NCBI GenBank assembly: GCA_937929805.1
Contig: CALFUT010000001.1
Span: forward strand, 124,001-188,000
Reading direction: 5' to 3'
From: an uncultured Pirellulaceae bacterium
Lineage (GTDB): Bacteria; Planctomycetota; Planctomycetia; Pirellulales; Pirellulaceae
DNA: 64,000 bases
A program made the translations under genes and the position numbers. This document shows positions 19,274 to 27,616 of the stretch, one piece after another. The notes beneath the pieces are model-generated. The model was not told the origin of the DNA. It saw nothing but the letters and a program-made list of their open reading frames with translations, and made no database searches. Each line of letters opens with the position of its first letter. The stretch's first letter is position 1.

Positions 19274-20674
19274 ATGACCACTGCTTCATTCGCTCTTGTC
19301 GTTGTTCGCACTTTGATGTTCGGCGGCTTCGCTCTGTGCTGCTCAACCGGGACCGCCGGCTACGCGGAAGATCTGCTTGATCGTGAATCGGACTATATCG
19401 TCGATTGCTCTTACACCCAATGGGCTCGTAACAAAGACACTCACAACTGGGAGGCCGACGCCTACGGCTGCTTGAACAACGTCCGCCTTGCCGGGGACAC
19501 CGGGCCGGATTGGGTTGTACCGTCCGAGAATGCCGTCGCGATCATTGGGCTGATGCAAGCGACGAGGTTGCTTCGAGATGACGGACGCGAGGTTGAAGCG
19601 AAGGACGCCGTGGTCAAGGAGTTCTTTCAAAACTGGCTCAAATGGAAGCGTCAGCCGATCGTTGCCGATGGAGAAGACGCGGGCGGCGTTGTTGATCGAG
19701 TTTTCTACGACCAACAAGGCAAACGGACCAAACTGGGCGACGCCAATGCCGGTTCGACCGGGATCATGATGGTCGCGATGTACAAACGATACGAATTCTT
19801 GCGTGATACCAACCGACAAAACGAGGCCAACGAATGGTTGGCCAACAAGGACGCGTGGCGAATCATGCGTGATGGCTTCAAGTTTATCAAGAAAAACTAC
19901 AACCCAGCTCATAAGATGGTCCGATCCCGTGCCGGACAAAACGATCTCTGGCTGACCGACGCGACTCTCTGCGCCTGCGGTATCAAATGCTTTCACGAAT
20001 GGGCCAAAAAATCAGAACGATCACCGGAAGACTCCGACACATTGTTCAACAACATTCGCCAAGGCGTAGTCGCGATGAAGGACCTTGGCGACTGGAAAAA
20101 CTTCTATCGATACCGAGAAGCCGCGAAAGATTTTTCTCCCGGTTACGGTGATCGCGTTGATCAGATTTGTTTCCTGCCCTACGAAAGTGGGCTCCTGCCC
20201 GCCGATGACCGTTTCGCTCAAGAAATAAGCGACTGGTGGACCAACGGCTCAAAAGACAGTCCAAAAATGACTTTCCAAACCGAAGACCCAACAAACTGGC
20301 GCTACTACGGTACAAAGTGGAAGCACTTTTTTGCGGGCGATCCCGAAACGAACCATTATCTTTATCCCGGCCCTTCGCTGCAGTTGGCGAAAATGGAATG
20401 GCGGGTCGGAAAAGCGTCCAAACAGAAATCAATCTCTGAGCGAGCCAACCATCGTTACGCTTTTTCCAACAACAAGTCGTATTCGAATCTGTGGTTTGGG
20501 GCGTCCGGCGAATCCGAAGCGGGTGTGCCTAATGGAATCGTGGACTGGCGTGATGCGAACGATGCCAAGCGAACGGCTGCCAAGCATGAACGCTTCATCG
20601 ACACGAGTTCGTATTTGATTCAGGTAACCCTAATGGTGTTCTTTGATCGGGACACCTCGCACCTGCCGAATTAA
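19274..20674 (+). CDS. Secreted protein, possible six-hairpin (alpha/alpha-barrel) enzyme
   Basis: A 466-residue exported protein: an N-terminal hydrophobic leader (SFALVVVRTLMFGGFALCC) with cleavage near GYAE. The mature chain is dominated by amphipathic helices, with Trp/Tyr-rich loops (SYTQWARNKDTHNWEADAYG, YRYREAAKDFSPGYGDRVDQ, PTNWRYYGTKWKHFF) and an ENAVAIIGLMQATRLL helix, which is reminiscent of secreted glycoside hydrolases of the six-hairpin fold. I cannot identify a family or catalytic pair, so the enzyme assignment is a guess. I prefer the ATG at 19274 over the TTG at 19262. Confidence 0.6.
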   Translation: MTTASFALVVVRTLMFGGFALCCSTGTAGYAEDLLDRESDYIVDCSYTQWARNKDTHNWEADAYGCLNNVRLAGDTGPDWVVPSENAVAIIGLMQATRLLRDDGREVEAKDAVVKEFFQNWLKWKRQPIVADGEDAGGVVDRVFYDQQGKRTKLGDANAGSTGIMMVAMYKRYEFLRDTNRQNEANEWLANKDAWRIMRDGFKFIKKNYNPAHKMVRSRAGQNDLWLTDATLCACGIKCFHEWAKKSERSPEDSDTLFNNIRQGVVAMKDLGDWKNFYRYREAAKDFSPGYGDRVDQICFLPYESGLLPADDRFAQEISDWWTNGSKDSPKMTFQTEDPTNWRYYGTKWKHFFAGDPETNHYLYPGPSLQLAKMEWRVGKASKQKSISERANHRYAFSNNKSYSNLWFGASGESEAGVPNGIVDWRDANDAKRTAAKHERFIDTSSYLIQVTLMVFFDRDTSHLPN

Positions 20675-20862
20675 CGACTCGTGCATCACCCAAGTTCTAA
20701 CACCCACCGTAGTCTCTGTTCTTCTAATCGCAGTTTTGAACAGCAGATATTAGAGTTTTGTCGGTTGTTGACTATTTGCACTTCAAATTCCGACGGGATC
20801 AACACGATGGATAAACCTTTGCCTGATGACATCCCGTTGAACATGGCAATCCTGTCAAGGAA

Positions 20863-23625
20863 TCAGTCGTTCGTTTTCTCTGGCCGTGTTTCGGCCAGCC
20901 ATTGGTCGGTGCTCTGTGGATCGACGCTGCGGCACATGTCTTCCAACTGATTCGCAATGTCGGCCAGGTCATCTCGCCACACATCATGCTCAACATCCGG
21001 TGGACAGAGCTCCGCCATCTCGTCCAGCAGCAACACCAAGCGGAGCAGATGGCGGAAGACAATGCCTTCCTGTTTTTGCAGTTTGTTGCTGGTGATGTAT
21101 TTGTTGAAGTCTGTACCGTATTGCAGTGCTTCGCCCGCGACCCAAACAGGAGTGACTTTCACATCGTGTACGTCCGGAAAGTCATGCTGGAACAAACGCT
21201 GCAACTTGTAGGGCAGCGTCAGGATCGGAATCCAGTCGTCATCAAAGTAACTGCTGTTTTCTTCCTCGTCTTCGTCTTTGCCATATAACTCTTCCGCCGT
21301 CGCGAGCCCCAGCTTCAACAGTTGTGAATCGAGCCGCGTCGTTGCCAGCGGACCGGGCGGCAGGTACTCGGGCTGCGGAATCCGAATCGCCTTGCCCAGG
21401 GATCGCGACAGCTCCAAAATACTCTCAAAGGCCATCACTCGTTCGTTGCGATCGGCGATTCCCAAGTGCTTCATCAAAAAGACCGCGTACAGCGGATGAA
21501 CGCCTCGAAGTAACAACAGGTCGTCCATCGCTTCGGTGGGCGTGGCAGTGATCGGTTTGTATTGGAGTTTTTCGTCTTCCTCCAAATCCGGTTTCGCATT
21601 TTTCTTACTGGACCCGGCCGCCGTTTTCTCGGGCGGTAGCTTATTTTCCTTTTTCTGCCCAAGATCCAACATGCCGCCACCAAAAGTTAAGGTTGGAGCG
21701 GCGTCAGTTGATTCGGGCGGTGCGGAAATACTTGGGGCGGACGGAGCCTTCACCTCCCGGTGCTGAGCAGTTTTGGGGGCGGACGGAGCCTTCCCCTCCC
21801 CGTGTTGCGAAGCTTTAGGGTCGGGCTGAACATTCCCTTCCCGGCGTTCGTCAGGTGCGAGGGAGGGCGAGGCTCCGTCCGAGCCTAACGACGGCAATGT
21901 GCTGGCTCCTTCCAGTTCGCTTGCCGCTTCTTTTGGCTCCGGACCTACCAGTTCAATCGGCGGCTTCGGATCAAGCGTGATGTAACCGCCGCGCCACAGC
22001 GTGATCAACTGCCGGTTGAGAATCTTCTGAGCCGATTCTTGATCTTTCGGTTTTAACAAGCGACCGGCAATCAACTTGCGAATTCGCTCGACTTCGGACG
22101 ATGCATCGAGCATGTAAACTAGCAACCGCCACGGCAGCGGGCCGCGACTTGCAAGATCGGCCGACGGTGCCGCAACCAACTGATCGAATTGTTGCTGACT
22201 CCAATACTGCTGCCCCTCACGCCGTTTGGGCTGCTTCTTCTTGAGCGATTTCTTTGCCTTGCGTAGCCCCGGATCTTTGGTGTCCTCAGGGATTTGATCG
22301 TACTTCTCTTTCCAACGCAGAATTTTCACGTCGTCTTCATGGGGCAACGCGAACACATGTCCTTGGTCATCGAACTGAGGCCGTCCGGCTCGACCGAACA
22401 TCTGATGAGCCGACGCGACAGGAATGGTTTTCATCTTTCCGCGTGGCCCTTTGATCAACGTCGGCAGCACAACGCTTCGCGCGGGCAAGTTCAAACCGGC
22501 GGCCAAGGTTTCGGTGCAGACGCACACGCTAAGTAGTTTTTCAATGAACAACTCTTCAACGATCTGACGATAGCGAGGTAACACGCCCGCGTGGTGGACA
22601 CCGATGCCTCGGATCAGAATCTGTTTCAGCTTTGGACCCACGCCCTGCGACCAATCGTGCTCATCGAGCCGCGCCGACAGAAGTTTCTGCTGAGCCGAGT
22701 CGACACACTTTTTCCCTTTGAGCATTTCCGCCATCGTCCAACATTGCTCGCGGTTGAAACAGAACAGCAGCGCGGGCGTGTAGCGACTTTCTTCGGTGCC
22801 CTGCACCATTTTTTCGATCTGCTCGGGTAGCATTTCGTCCTCGACCCAATGGTAGGTTAGCGGAACCTTCCGCTCGGTGCCTTCGACCAGCTTCAAGCGG
22901 CGATTGTGAACTCGCGTTAACCATTGCACGAACTCCATGCTGTTGCCGACCGTGGCCGACAGCAGCAGCGTTTTGACTTCCGGCGGCAGCAAACCCAAGC
23001 TGAACTCCCACACGATGCCTCGTTCCGGATCGTTAAAACTATGGAACTCGTCCATCACGACAGCCCACGTATCGCGGAAGTCAAAGGCTTCGGTGTGCAA
23101 CAATCGGTTGAGCAAAATCTCGGCCACGACGACCAGAATCTTCGCCTGAGGATTCACTTTTCGATTGCCAGTAACCAGCCCGACATCGTCCGCACTGAAT
23201 CCCCATTGGACGGCTTTCTCCTGGAGCTCACGAAACTTCTGATCGGTCAGCGCGATCAAGGGCGTGGTGTAGTACGCCTGTTTGCCAAGTTGCAATGCCT
23301 CATACAACGCGGCTTCGGCGATCAGCGTTTTTCCGGTTCCGGTCGGAGCACAAACCAGCACGCCCTGTTCGTTTTCAAACCATGCAAACAGAGCTTCTTC
23401 TTGAACCGGATACGGGTCGAACTTCAGCAAGTCAAAATACTGCTGAGCGATCTCGTCACGGCGTGATTGTAAATCTTTCAAAATCGTCTCGACATCGATG
23501 TCAAAGTTTGCGGCTTGGCTGAAGTTGCGCGGCGCGTTTTGACCAATGTACCTTGCCAGCACCATACTTGCAGCGACGATTTGATCGATTTGCGATTTTT
23601 GAGCCCGTTCGGTGGAACTTGGCAT
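20863..23625 (-). CDS. Ski2-like DEAD/DEAH-box helicase
   Basis: A 920-residue superfamily 2 helicase. Walker A APTGTGKT (93-100), motif II VVMDEFHSF, a GLNLPARSVVLPT segment and motif VI MFGRAGRP identify the Ski2/Mtr4/Hel308-like group, which unwinds RNA or DNA with 3'-to-5' polarity. After the two RecA domains comes a basic segment (KAKKSLKKKQPKRREGQQYW) and a winged-helix/ratchet-like region, then a low-complexity linker at about residues 570-640 (repeated KAPSAP and QHGEG/QHREV), and an acidic helical C-terminus. The linker is encoded by GC-rich repeats found elsewhere in the window. The substrate is unknown. Confidence 0.88.
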   Translation of the reverse strand: MPSSTERAQKSQIDQIVAASMVLARYIGQNAPRNFSQAANFDIDVETILKDLQSRRDEIAQQYFDLLKFDPYPVQEEALFAWFENEQGVLVCAPTGTGKTLIAEAALYEALQLGKQAYYTTPLIALTDQKFRELQEKAVQWGFSADDVGLVTGNRKVNPQAKILVVVAEILLNRLLHTEAFDFRDTWAVVMDEFHSFNDPERGIVWEFSLGLLPPEVKTLLLSATVGNSMEFVQWLTRVHNRRLKLVEGTERKVPLTYHWVEDEMLPEQIEKMVQGTEESRYTPALLFCFNREQCWTMAEMLKGKKCVDSAQQKLLSARLDEHDWSQGVGPKLKQILIRGIGVHHAGVLPRYRQIVEELFIEKLLSVCVCTETLAAGLNLPARSVVLPTLIKGPRGKMKTIPVASAHQMFGRAGRPQFDDQGHVFALPHEDDVKILRWKEKYDQIPEDTKDPGLRKAKKSLKKKQPKRREGQQYWSQQQFDQLVAAPSADLASRGPLPWRLLVYMLDASSEVERIRKLIAGRLLKPKDQESAQKILNRQLITLWRGGYITLDPKPPIELVGPEPKEAASELEGASTLPSLGSDGASPSLAPDERREGNVQPDPKASQHGEGKAPSAPKTAQHREVKAPSAPSISAPPESTDAAPTLTFGGGMLDLGQKKENKLPPEKTAAGSSKKNAKPDLEEDEKLQYKPITATPTEAMDDLLLLRGVHPLYAVFLMKHLGIADRNERVMAFESILELSRSLGKAIRIPQPEYLPPGPLATTRLDSQLLKLGLATAEELYGKDEDEEENSSYFDDDWIPILTLPYKLQRLFQHDFPDVHDVKVTPVWVAGEALQYGTDFNKYITSNKLQKQEGIVFRHLLRLVLLLDEMAELCPPDVEHDVWRDDLADIANQLEDMCRSVDPQSTDQWLAETRPEKTND
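21734..21885. repeat. GC-rich 25-bp repeat cluster inside the helicase gene
   Basis: Two direct copies (21734-21758, 21776-21800; one difference) and one inverted copy (21861-21885; 21 of 25 matches) share the core CGGACGGAGCCT and end CCTCCC. The same unit pair occurs between the EF-hand and PSCyt genes (30283-30377). Here the copies are read in frame as helicase residues about 580-631, which are Pro/Ala/Ser-rich. Confidence 0.8.
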
Positions 23626-23686
23626 TGATGTTGCTCGTACAGCAAATCAGACAAACGTTTGGGCACGAACAACAAAGGAGTGAATC

Positions 23687-24010
23687 ATGTCCCGCAAGAA
23701 TCGTAAGAATGCACCGGCAAAGTCAAAACCAACACGACGTCGAAATCGCCGTAAGAAAAAGTCAAAGCTGTTTGCCGCGATTGTCATCGAACTGATCGCA
23801 GCTGTCGCACTTTTTAGCGCTGTTCGTTTCGCGAAAGACATCCGTGCATCGCAAGGGCCTGAACAAGCTCAGTCAACTCGAACAGATCCTGCTCCATCGA
23901 CAAGGACTTGGAACCAGTTTGCGGCCGCTTCTGAAACAGCAGAAACTTCTGCACCAAGGCCCGTATTCCGAATCTCTCAACTGGTTGGTTTCGCTCCGGA
24001 AGGCTCATAA
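23687..24010 (+). CDS. Small basic single-pass membrane protein
   Basis: A 107-residue hypothetical protein. The first 27 residues are very basic (MSRKNRKNAPAKSKPTRRRN then RKKKSK), followed by one hydrophobic helix (LFAAIVIELIAAVALFSAV) and a polar Ser/Thr-rich tail, suggesting an N-in membrane anchor. A clear AAAGGAG lies nine bases before the ATG, which supports translation. It is divergent from the helicase gene by about 60 bp. No domain recognised. Confidence 0.65.
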   Translation: MSRKNRKNAPAKSKPTRRRNRRKKKSKLFAAIVIELIAAVALFSAVRFAKDIRASQGPEQAQSTRTDPAPSTRTWNQFAAASETAETSAPRPVFRISQLVGFAPEGS

Positions 24011-24083
24011 GTTAGGATAACACGTCGACCGAGGCCGCCTCGCGTGCCCGAGCTATTTCGAATGTCGTTTGTTGGAAGTGAAA

Positions 24084-24458
24084 ATGTCTGACTGCCCACG
24101 CTGCCATCTGCCCATGACCGATGAGGTGTACGAAAACCAAACTGTCGAATTCTGCAATACGTGCTGGGGCCACTGGATAAACCCAACATCGTTCAAGAAA
24201 ATTCTTAATTCGGAAGTTTACGAGTTCACAAAATCGGACAAGGAATCGATCATCAAACGCTGGTCAGGAAACAACAGCACGATGATGAGAACCTCCGCCG
24301 ATATCAATTGCCCGGAATGCCGCGAAACGATGAAGCAGGTCCCATTTGCTCGCGGTTGCGGCGTCGTGGTCGACCGCTGTGAACAGCACGGCATCTGGCT
24401 GGATGGGGGCGAAATCAAGCGCATTCAGATTTATATTGATGAGTTGAAAGAGGATTAG
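24084..24458 (+). CDS. Double zinc-ribbon protein (zf-TFIIB-like)
   Basis: A 124-residue cytoplasmic protein with two zinc ribbons. The first is CPRCHLPM ... FCNTCWGHWI and the second CPECRETM ... DRCEQHGIWLDGGEI; the latter is the signature of zf-TFIIB-type proteins, in which Cys or His pairs bind one zinc and GIWLDGGE is conserved. The start at 24084 is chosen because GGAAG precedes it by five bases and the first ribbon begins at residue 3. Function unknown; such proteins are thought to bind nucleic acid or protein partners. Confidence 0.8.
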   Translation: MSDCPRCHLPMTDEVYENQTVEFCNTCWGHWINPTSFKKILNSEVYEFTKSDKESIIKRWSGNNSTMMRTSADINCPECRETMKQVPFARGCGVVVDRCEQHGIWLDGGEIKRIQIYIDELKED

Positions 24459-24528
24459 TGGCAGGCTGGGAAGCTGGTACCGTTGGGTCATCCACTATTC
24501 CAGCCTTCTCAGGAATTGAGAGAGTCAG

Positions 24529-25656
24529 ATGAATAAACTCACTATTGCCTCAGTTGCTGGTCTATGTCTCACATTGGCCGCATGGAGTTGCTGGTCTAGT
24601 GAAAGAACCCTTAAAAAGTTGGCTGTGGATAGTCCGAACATTACGTTTCGCTACTCGCTCCGACAACAGATAGCAACTGTAAGTATTGGAAGAAGCAGGC
24701 GGGACCTTGAGCGAACGTTGCCAGTTTTGCGTGGTTTGCGAGGCCTTCAGACTTTGCAACTTTGGGGTTTGGATCTGTCTGAAGAAGACATGCGTGCTAT
24801 TTCAAAGCTCAGAATCACCAAGTTGGACATCCATGGAGGCCAAATTGATAACTCAAGCCTACAGCCACTTGGCAATCTTCAAACTTTGGAGCACCTGCTG
24901 CTGGTCAAAGAGAAAGGCATTAATGACGAAGGTTTTGCTGGCTTGGGTGTTCTTGGCTCACTCAAAGAAATCGATGCCAGCTTTTCCAATATTACTGGTG
25001 CTTGTTTTGCTCAAGGGTTTGAACGGTTAGAAAAACTAAGATTAACCGGCTGCCCTATCGACAACAAAAGTCTTAAAGCTATCGCGAAGTTGCCGTCTTT
25101 ACGAACACTTGGACTTAGCCAAACTCAAGTTACCGGTGACGGCTTGGAAAATTTAGCAAGCCTTCACAACCTCGAACAAGTCGGCTTCCCTGACGAAATG
25201 CCACTTGAAAAGGTGCTTAAGGCAAGCCAAGCCCATTTGCGTTCAAAACGGAAGGCGCGAGATGCCGGATTAAAGGTTCCGGCCGATAACGTTTCACCTT
25301 TCCTCTACTACGAGCGAAAAGCGAATAGCGAGCTAATCAAGGCAAAACAAAAGGACAGAAACCTACCTCGAGCCGTGGCGAAGAAAGTGGCAAGGGCAGA
25401 GATGACAATCTTGTGGCTTGTTGGACGCGAACATGGCCCCAAGATATTCGACCAAGTAGACGCGCGTTTCGAGGCAGGCTCTTCGACGACCGACTACACC
25501 ACATCCACACGATCGCTTGCCGAAATCTTTGAAGAAGACTTTGCTGTGCCTGTGGATGCCTCTACAGGGTTTTCGGATGCGGTTAGAACCACAAAAAAAG
25601 TTAAGGAAGTAAAAACATACCTCAGTGGAAAGCTGTTTCCAGCGGGTGAAGATTGA
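24529..25656 (+). CDS. Leucine-rich repeat protein with N-terminal signal/anchor
   Basis: A 375-residue protein beginning with a hydrophobic leader (MNKLTIASVAGLCLTLAAW). Residues about 60-225 hold five or six leucine-rich repeats of 23-25 residues (LRGLQTLQLWGLDLSEEDM, LRITKLDIHGGQIDNSSL, LPSLRTLGLSQTQVTGDGL). The C-terminal 150 residues are Lys-rich and have no recognised domain. Codon use looks more AT-rich than the flanking genes, hinting at a different origin. Export to the periplasm or surface is inferred from the leader. It is followed by a frameshifted membrane-protein gene. Confidence 0.75.
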   Translation: MNKLTIASVAGLCLTLAAWSCWSSERTLKKLAVDSPNITFRYSLRQQIATVSIGRSRRDLERTLPVLRGLRGLQTLQLWGLDLSEEDMRAISKLRITKLDIHGGQIDNSSLQPLGNLQTLEHLLLVKEKGINDEGFAGLGVLGSLKEIDASFSNITGACFAQGFERLEKLRLTGCPIDNKSLKAIAKLPSLRTLGLSQTQVTGDGLENLASLHNLEQVGFPDEMPLEKVLKASQAHLRSKRKARDAGLKVPADNVSPFLYYERKANSELIKAKQKDRNLPRAVAKKVARAEMTILWLVGREHGPKIFDQVDARFEAGSSTTDYTTSTRSLAEIFEEDFAVPVDASTGFSDAVRTTKKVKEVKTYLSGKLFPAGED

Positions 25657-25707
25657 GAGCTAACCGTTTAGCGATTGCCGTGAAACCCCAATTGTGGAAT
25701 TGAATAG

Positions 25708-26045
25708 GTGAAGCATCAAACAGATGATGATTGGCTCCAAACGCCGATGAGTTATCGAACAAGGGCAACTTGGTGCATGGTCGCCCCGATGGCTGGATGG
25801 GCCCTGCTGACGGCTAGCCTAATCGTCGCCGATCAATTACACCGCGGTCACCTGAGGAAGGTTTCTTCTCGCTACAAGTGCTGTTATTTATCATCTATGT
25901 TTTATTCGCCAAGGTACCCCTGATGGTGTCCGTTGGCCTCGTCGTCGCGTTAGTCAAATGGCCCAATCGTTTCGTCGCTATGCTTACCGGGCTAACTTCA
26001 ATTGCGTTGTTCAGCTATGTGTTTTGGGGACGGTTGTATTGGTGA
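25708..26045 (+). pseudogene. Frameshifted small membrane protein gene
   Basis: The frame starting at GTG 25708 encodes a hydrophobic helix (WCMVAPMAGWALLTASLIVA) and then degenerates. A second frame, open from about 25820 to the TGA at 26045, encodes two to three further helices (LQVLLFIIYVLFAKVPLM, VSVGLVVALVKW, FVAMLTGLTSIALFSYVFW). Joined across roughly 25820-25860 they would give one protein of about 110 residues with four membrane segments. The frame change is what a one-base deletion would produce. Either a real pseudogene, a sequencing error, or programmed frameshifting; no slippery heptamer is evident. Confidence 0.6.
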
Positions 26046-26145
26046 ACTCGCGGTGCGTATGATTACTTGGACCTAGCTGGGTTTGTTGCGAGACACTCGC
26101 CTAATACAAGCACGCTGGCAACGCAAACCCTGTCAATCGAACCCG

Positions 26146-27528
26146 CTACGCCACAATCTCTTTCAACACATTTCCCGCCACATCAGTCAGGCGGAAATCG
26201 CGTCCGGCGTGGCGATACGTTAGCTGCTCATGGTTCAGGCCCATCAAATGCAAAATCGTGGCGTGCCAATCGTGCGTGTGACACTTGCCTTCGACCGCCG
26301 TGTGGCCGTGTTCATCAGTCGCACCGAAGCTGAAGCCGCCTTTCACGCCACCGCCCGCCATCCAAGACGTGTAGCCTTTGTTGTTATGGTCGCGGCCATT
26401 TCCGTTTTGAGCGTAAGGGGTCCGTCCAAATTCACCCGACCAGATCACGAGTGTTTCGTCCAGCATTTTTCGCTGCTTTAGATCCGCCAACAGACCGGCA
26501 ATCGGTCGATCAATCTGCTCACACAAACGCGGGATGGAAGTGTCCATGCCGCGATGAGTATCCCAGCCGTTGTGTGACACTTCAACAAAACGAACGCCAG
26601 ACTCGGACAGTCGGCGAGCCAACAAACATTTGCGGCCAAATTTGTCGGACTCGCTGCCATCGATTCCGTAAAGCTTCATCGTTTTTTCGCTTTCGCGAGA
26701 CATGTCCATCAGGTCCGGCATCTCGGATTGCATACGAAACGCCAACTCGTATGACTCGATCACGCCCTCAACCGCCGGCGCGTGCTTTTCACGCTTCAGC
26801 TTGGCCTTGTTCAGTTCCTGAATCAGATCAATCTGCTGCCGTTGTTGACGAGTGGACAACTGCGGATTCTTGATGTCCGGAACAACGCTGCCACCTCCTC
26901 CGCGACGCGCCGAACGGCCTCGCCGGTTTGAGCCAGAAAGTTTCGTTCCTTGGTAGACTGCCGGAAGAAACGAGCTGCCGTAGTGCTGAGCCGACCCGGA
27001 AGCGGGATCGATCGAGATGAAGCCCGGCATGCTCTCGTTTTCGGATCCCAAACCGTACAAGGTCCATGCTCCAAGCGAAGGTCGGACCAGTTGCGAGTTT
27101 CCGGTGTGCAACGCTGTCATGGCCAACGGATGGACGGGTCGATCGGTATGCATGCCCCGCAACAAACAAAGCTCATCTGCCATCGAGCCGATTTTGGGTA
27201 ACAGTTCTGAAATCCACAGGCCCGATTTTCCTTGCTGTTTGAATTCCCACGGGCTGGCGAGCAACGAACCGCGAAACTGTCCGGTCTTGCCATTGTCGCG
27301 TTTAAGTGCCGGTTTGTAGTCGAATGTGTCCACGTGAGAAGGACCGCCCCGCATGCAAAGAAAGATGACCCGTTTCGCTTTGGCGGGAAAGTGAGCAACC
27401 TTCGGCGCGAGGGGATTGGCTTCTTTCGCCGAAGCGGCAGCCGCCAACGATGAAAACGCAAGGTACCCGAATCCGGACGACACGGTTTTCAGTAAGTCAC
27501 GGCGCGTGATCGAAAACAGATCTGACAT
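26146..27528 (-). CDS. DUF1501 family protein (Tat-exported)
   Basis: A 460-residue member of DUF1501, an alkaline-phosphatase/sulfatase-superfamily-like family abundant in planctomycetes and usually paired with PSCyt/DUF1549/DUF1553 genes, as here. The N-terminus has a twin-arginine signal (SITRRDLLKTVSSGFGYLAF). Family stretches include VIFLCMRGGPSHVDTFDYKP, SGEFGRTPYAQNGNGRDH and GFSFGATDEHGHTAVEGK. GGAG six bases upstream supports the ATG at 27528 rather than the TTG at 27540. It follows the PSCyt gene by 88 bp and is probably co-transcribed with it. Substrate unknown. Confidence 0.9.
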   Translation of the reverse strand: MSDLFSITRRDLLKTVSSGFGYLAFSSLAAAASAKEANPLAPKVAHFPAKAKRVIFLCMRGGPSHVDTFDYKPALKRDNGKTGQFRGSLLASPWEFKQQGKSGLWISELLPKIGSMADELCLLRGMHTDRPVHPLAMTALHTGNSQLVRPSLGAWTLYGLGSENESMPGFISIDPASGSAQHYGSSFLPAVYQGTKLSGSNRRGRSARRGGGGSVVPDIKNPQLSTRQQRQQIDLIQELNKAKLKREKHAPAVEGVIESYELAFRMQSEMPDLMDMSRESEKTMKLYGIDGSESDKFGRKCLLARRLSESGVRFVEVSHNGWDTHRGMDTSIPRLCEQIDRPIAGLLADLKQRKMLDETLVIWSGEFGRTPYAQNGNGRDHNNKGYTSWMAGGGVKGGFSFGATDEHGHTAVEGKCHTHDWHATILHLMGLNHEQLTYRHAGRDFRLTDVAGNVLKEIVA

Positions 27529-27616
27529 GATCGACTCCAAATAAACTTAACTCGTATGGACGTGACTGTCCTCAATTGCATGCTCACCTTTGCGTGACGC
27601 ATGATGGCTTAAATCG

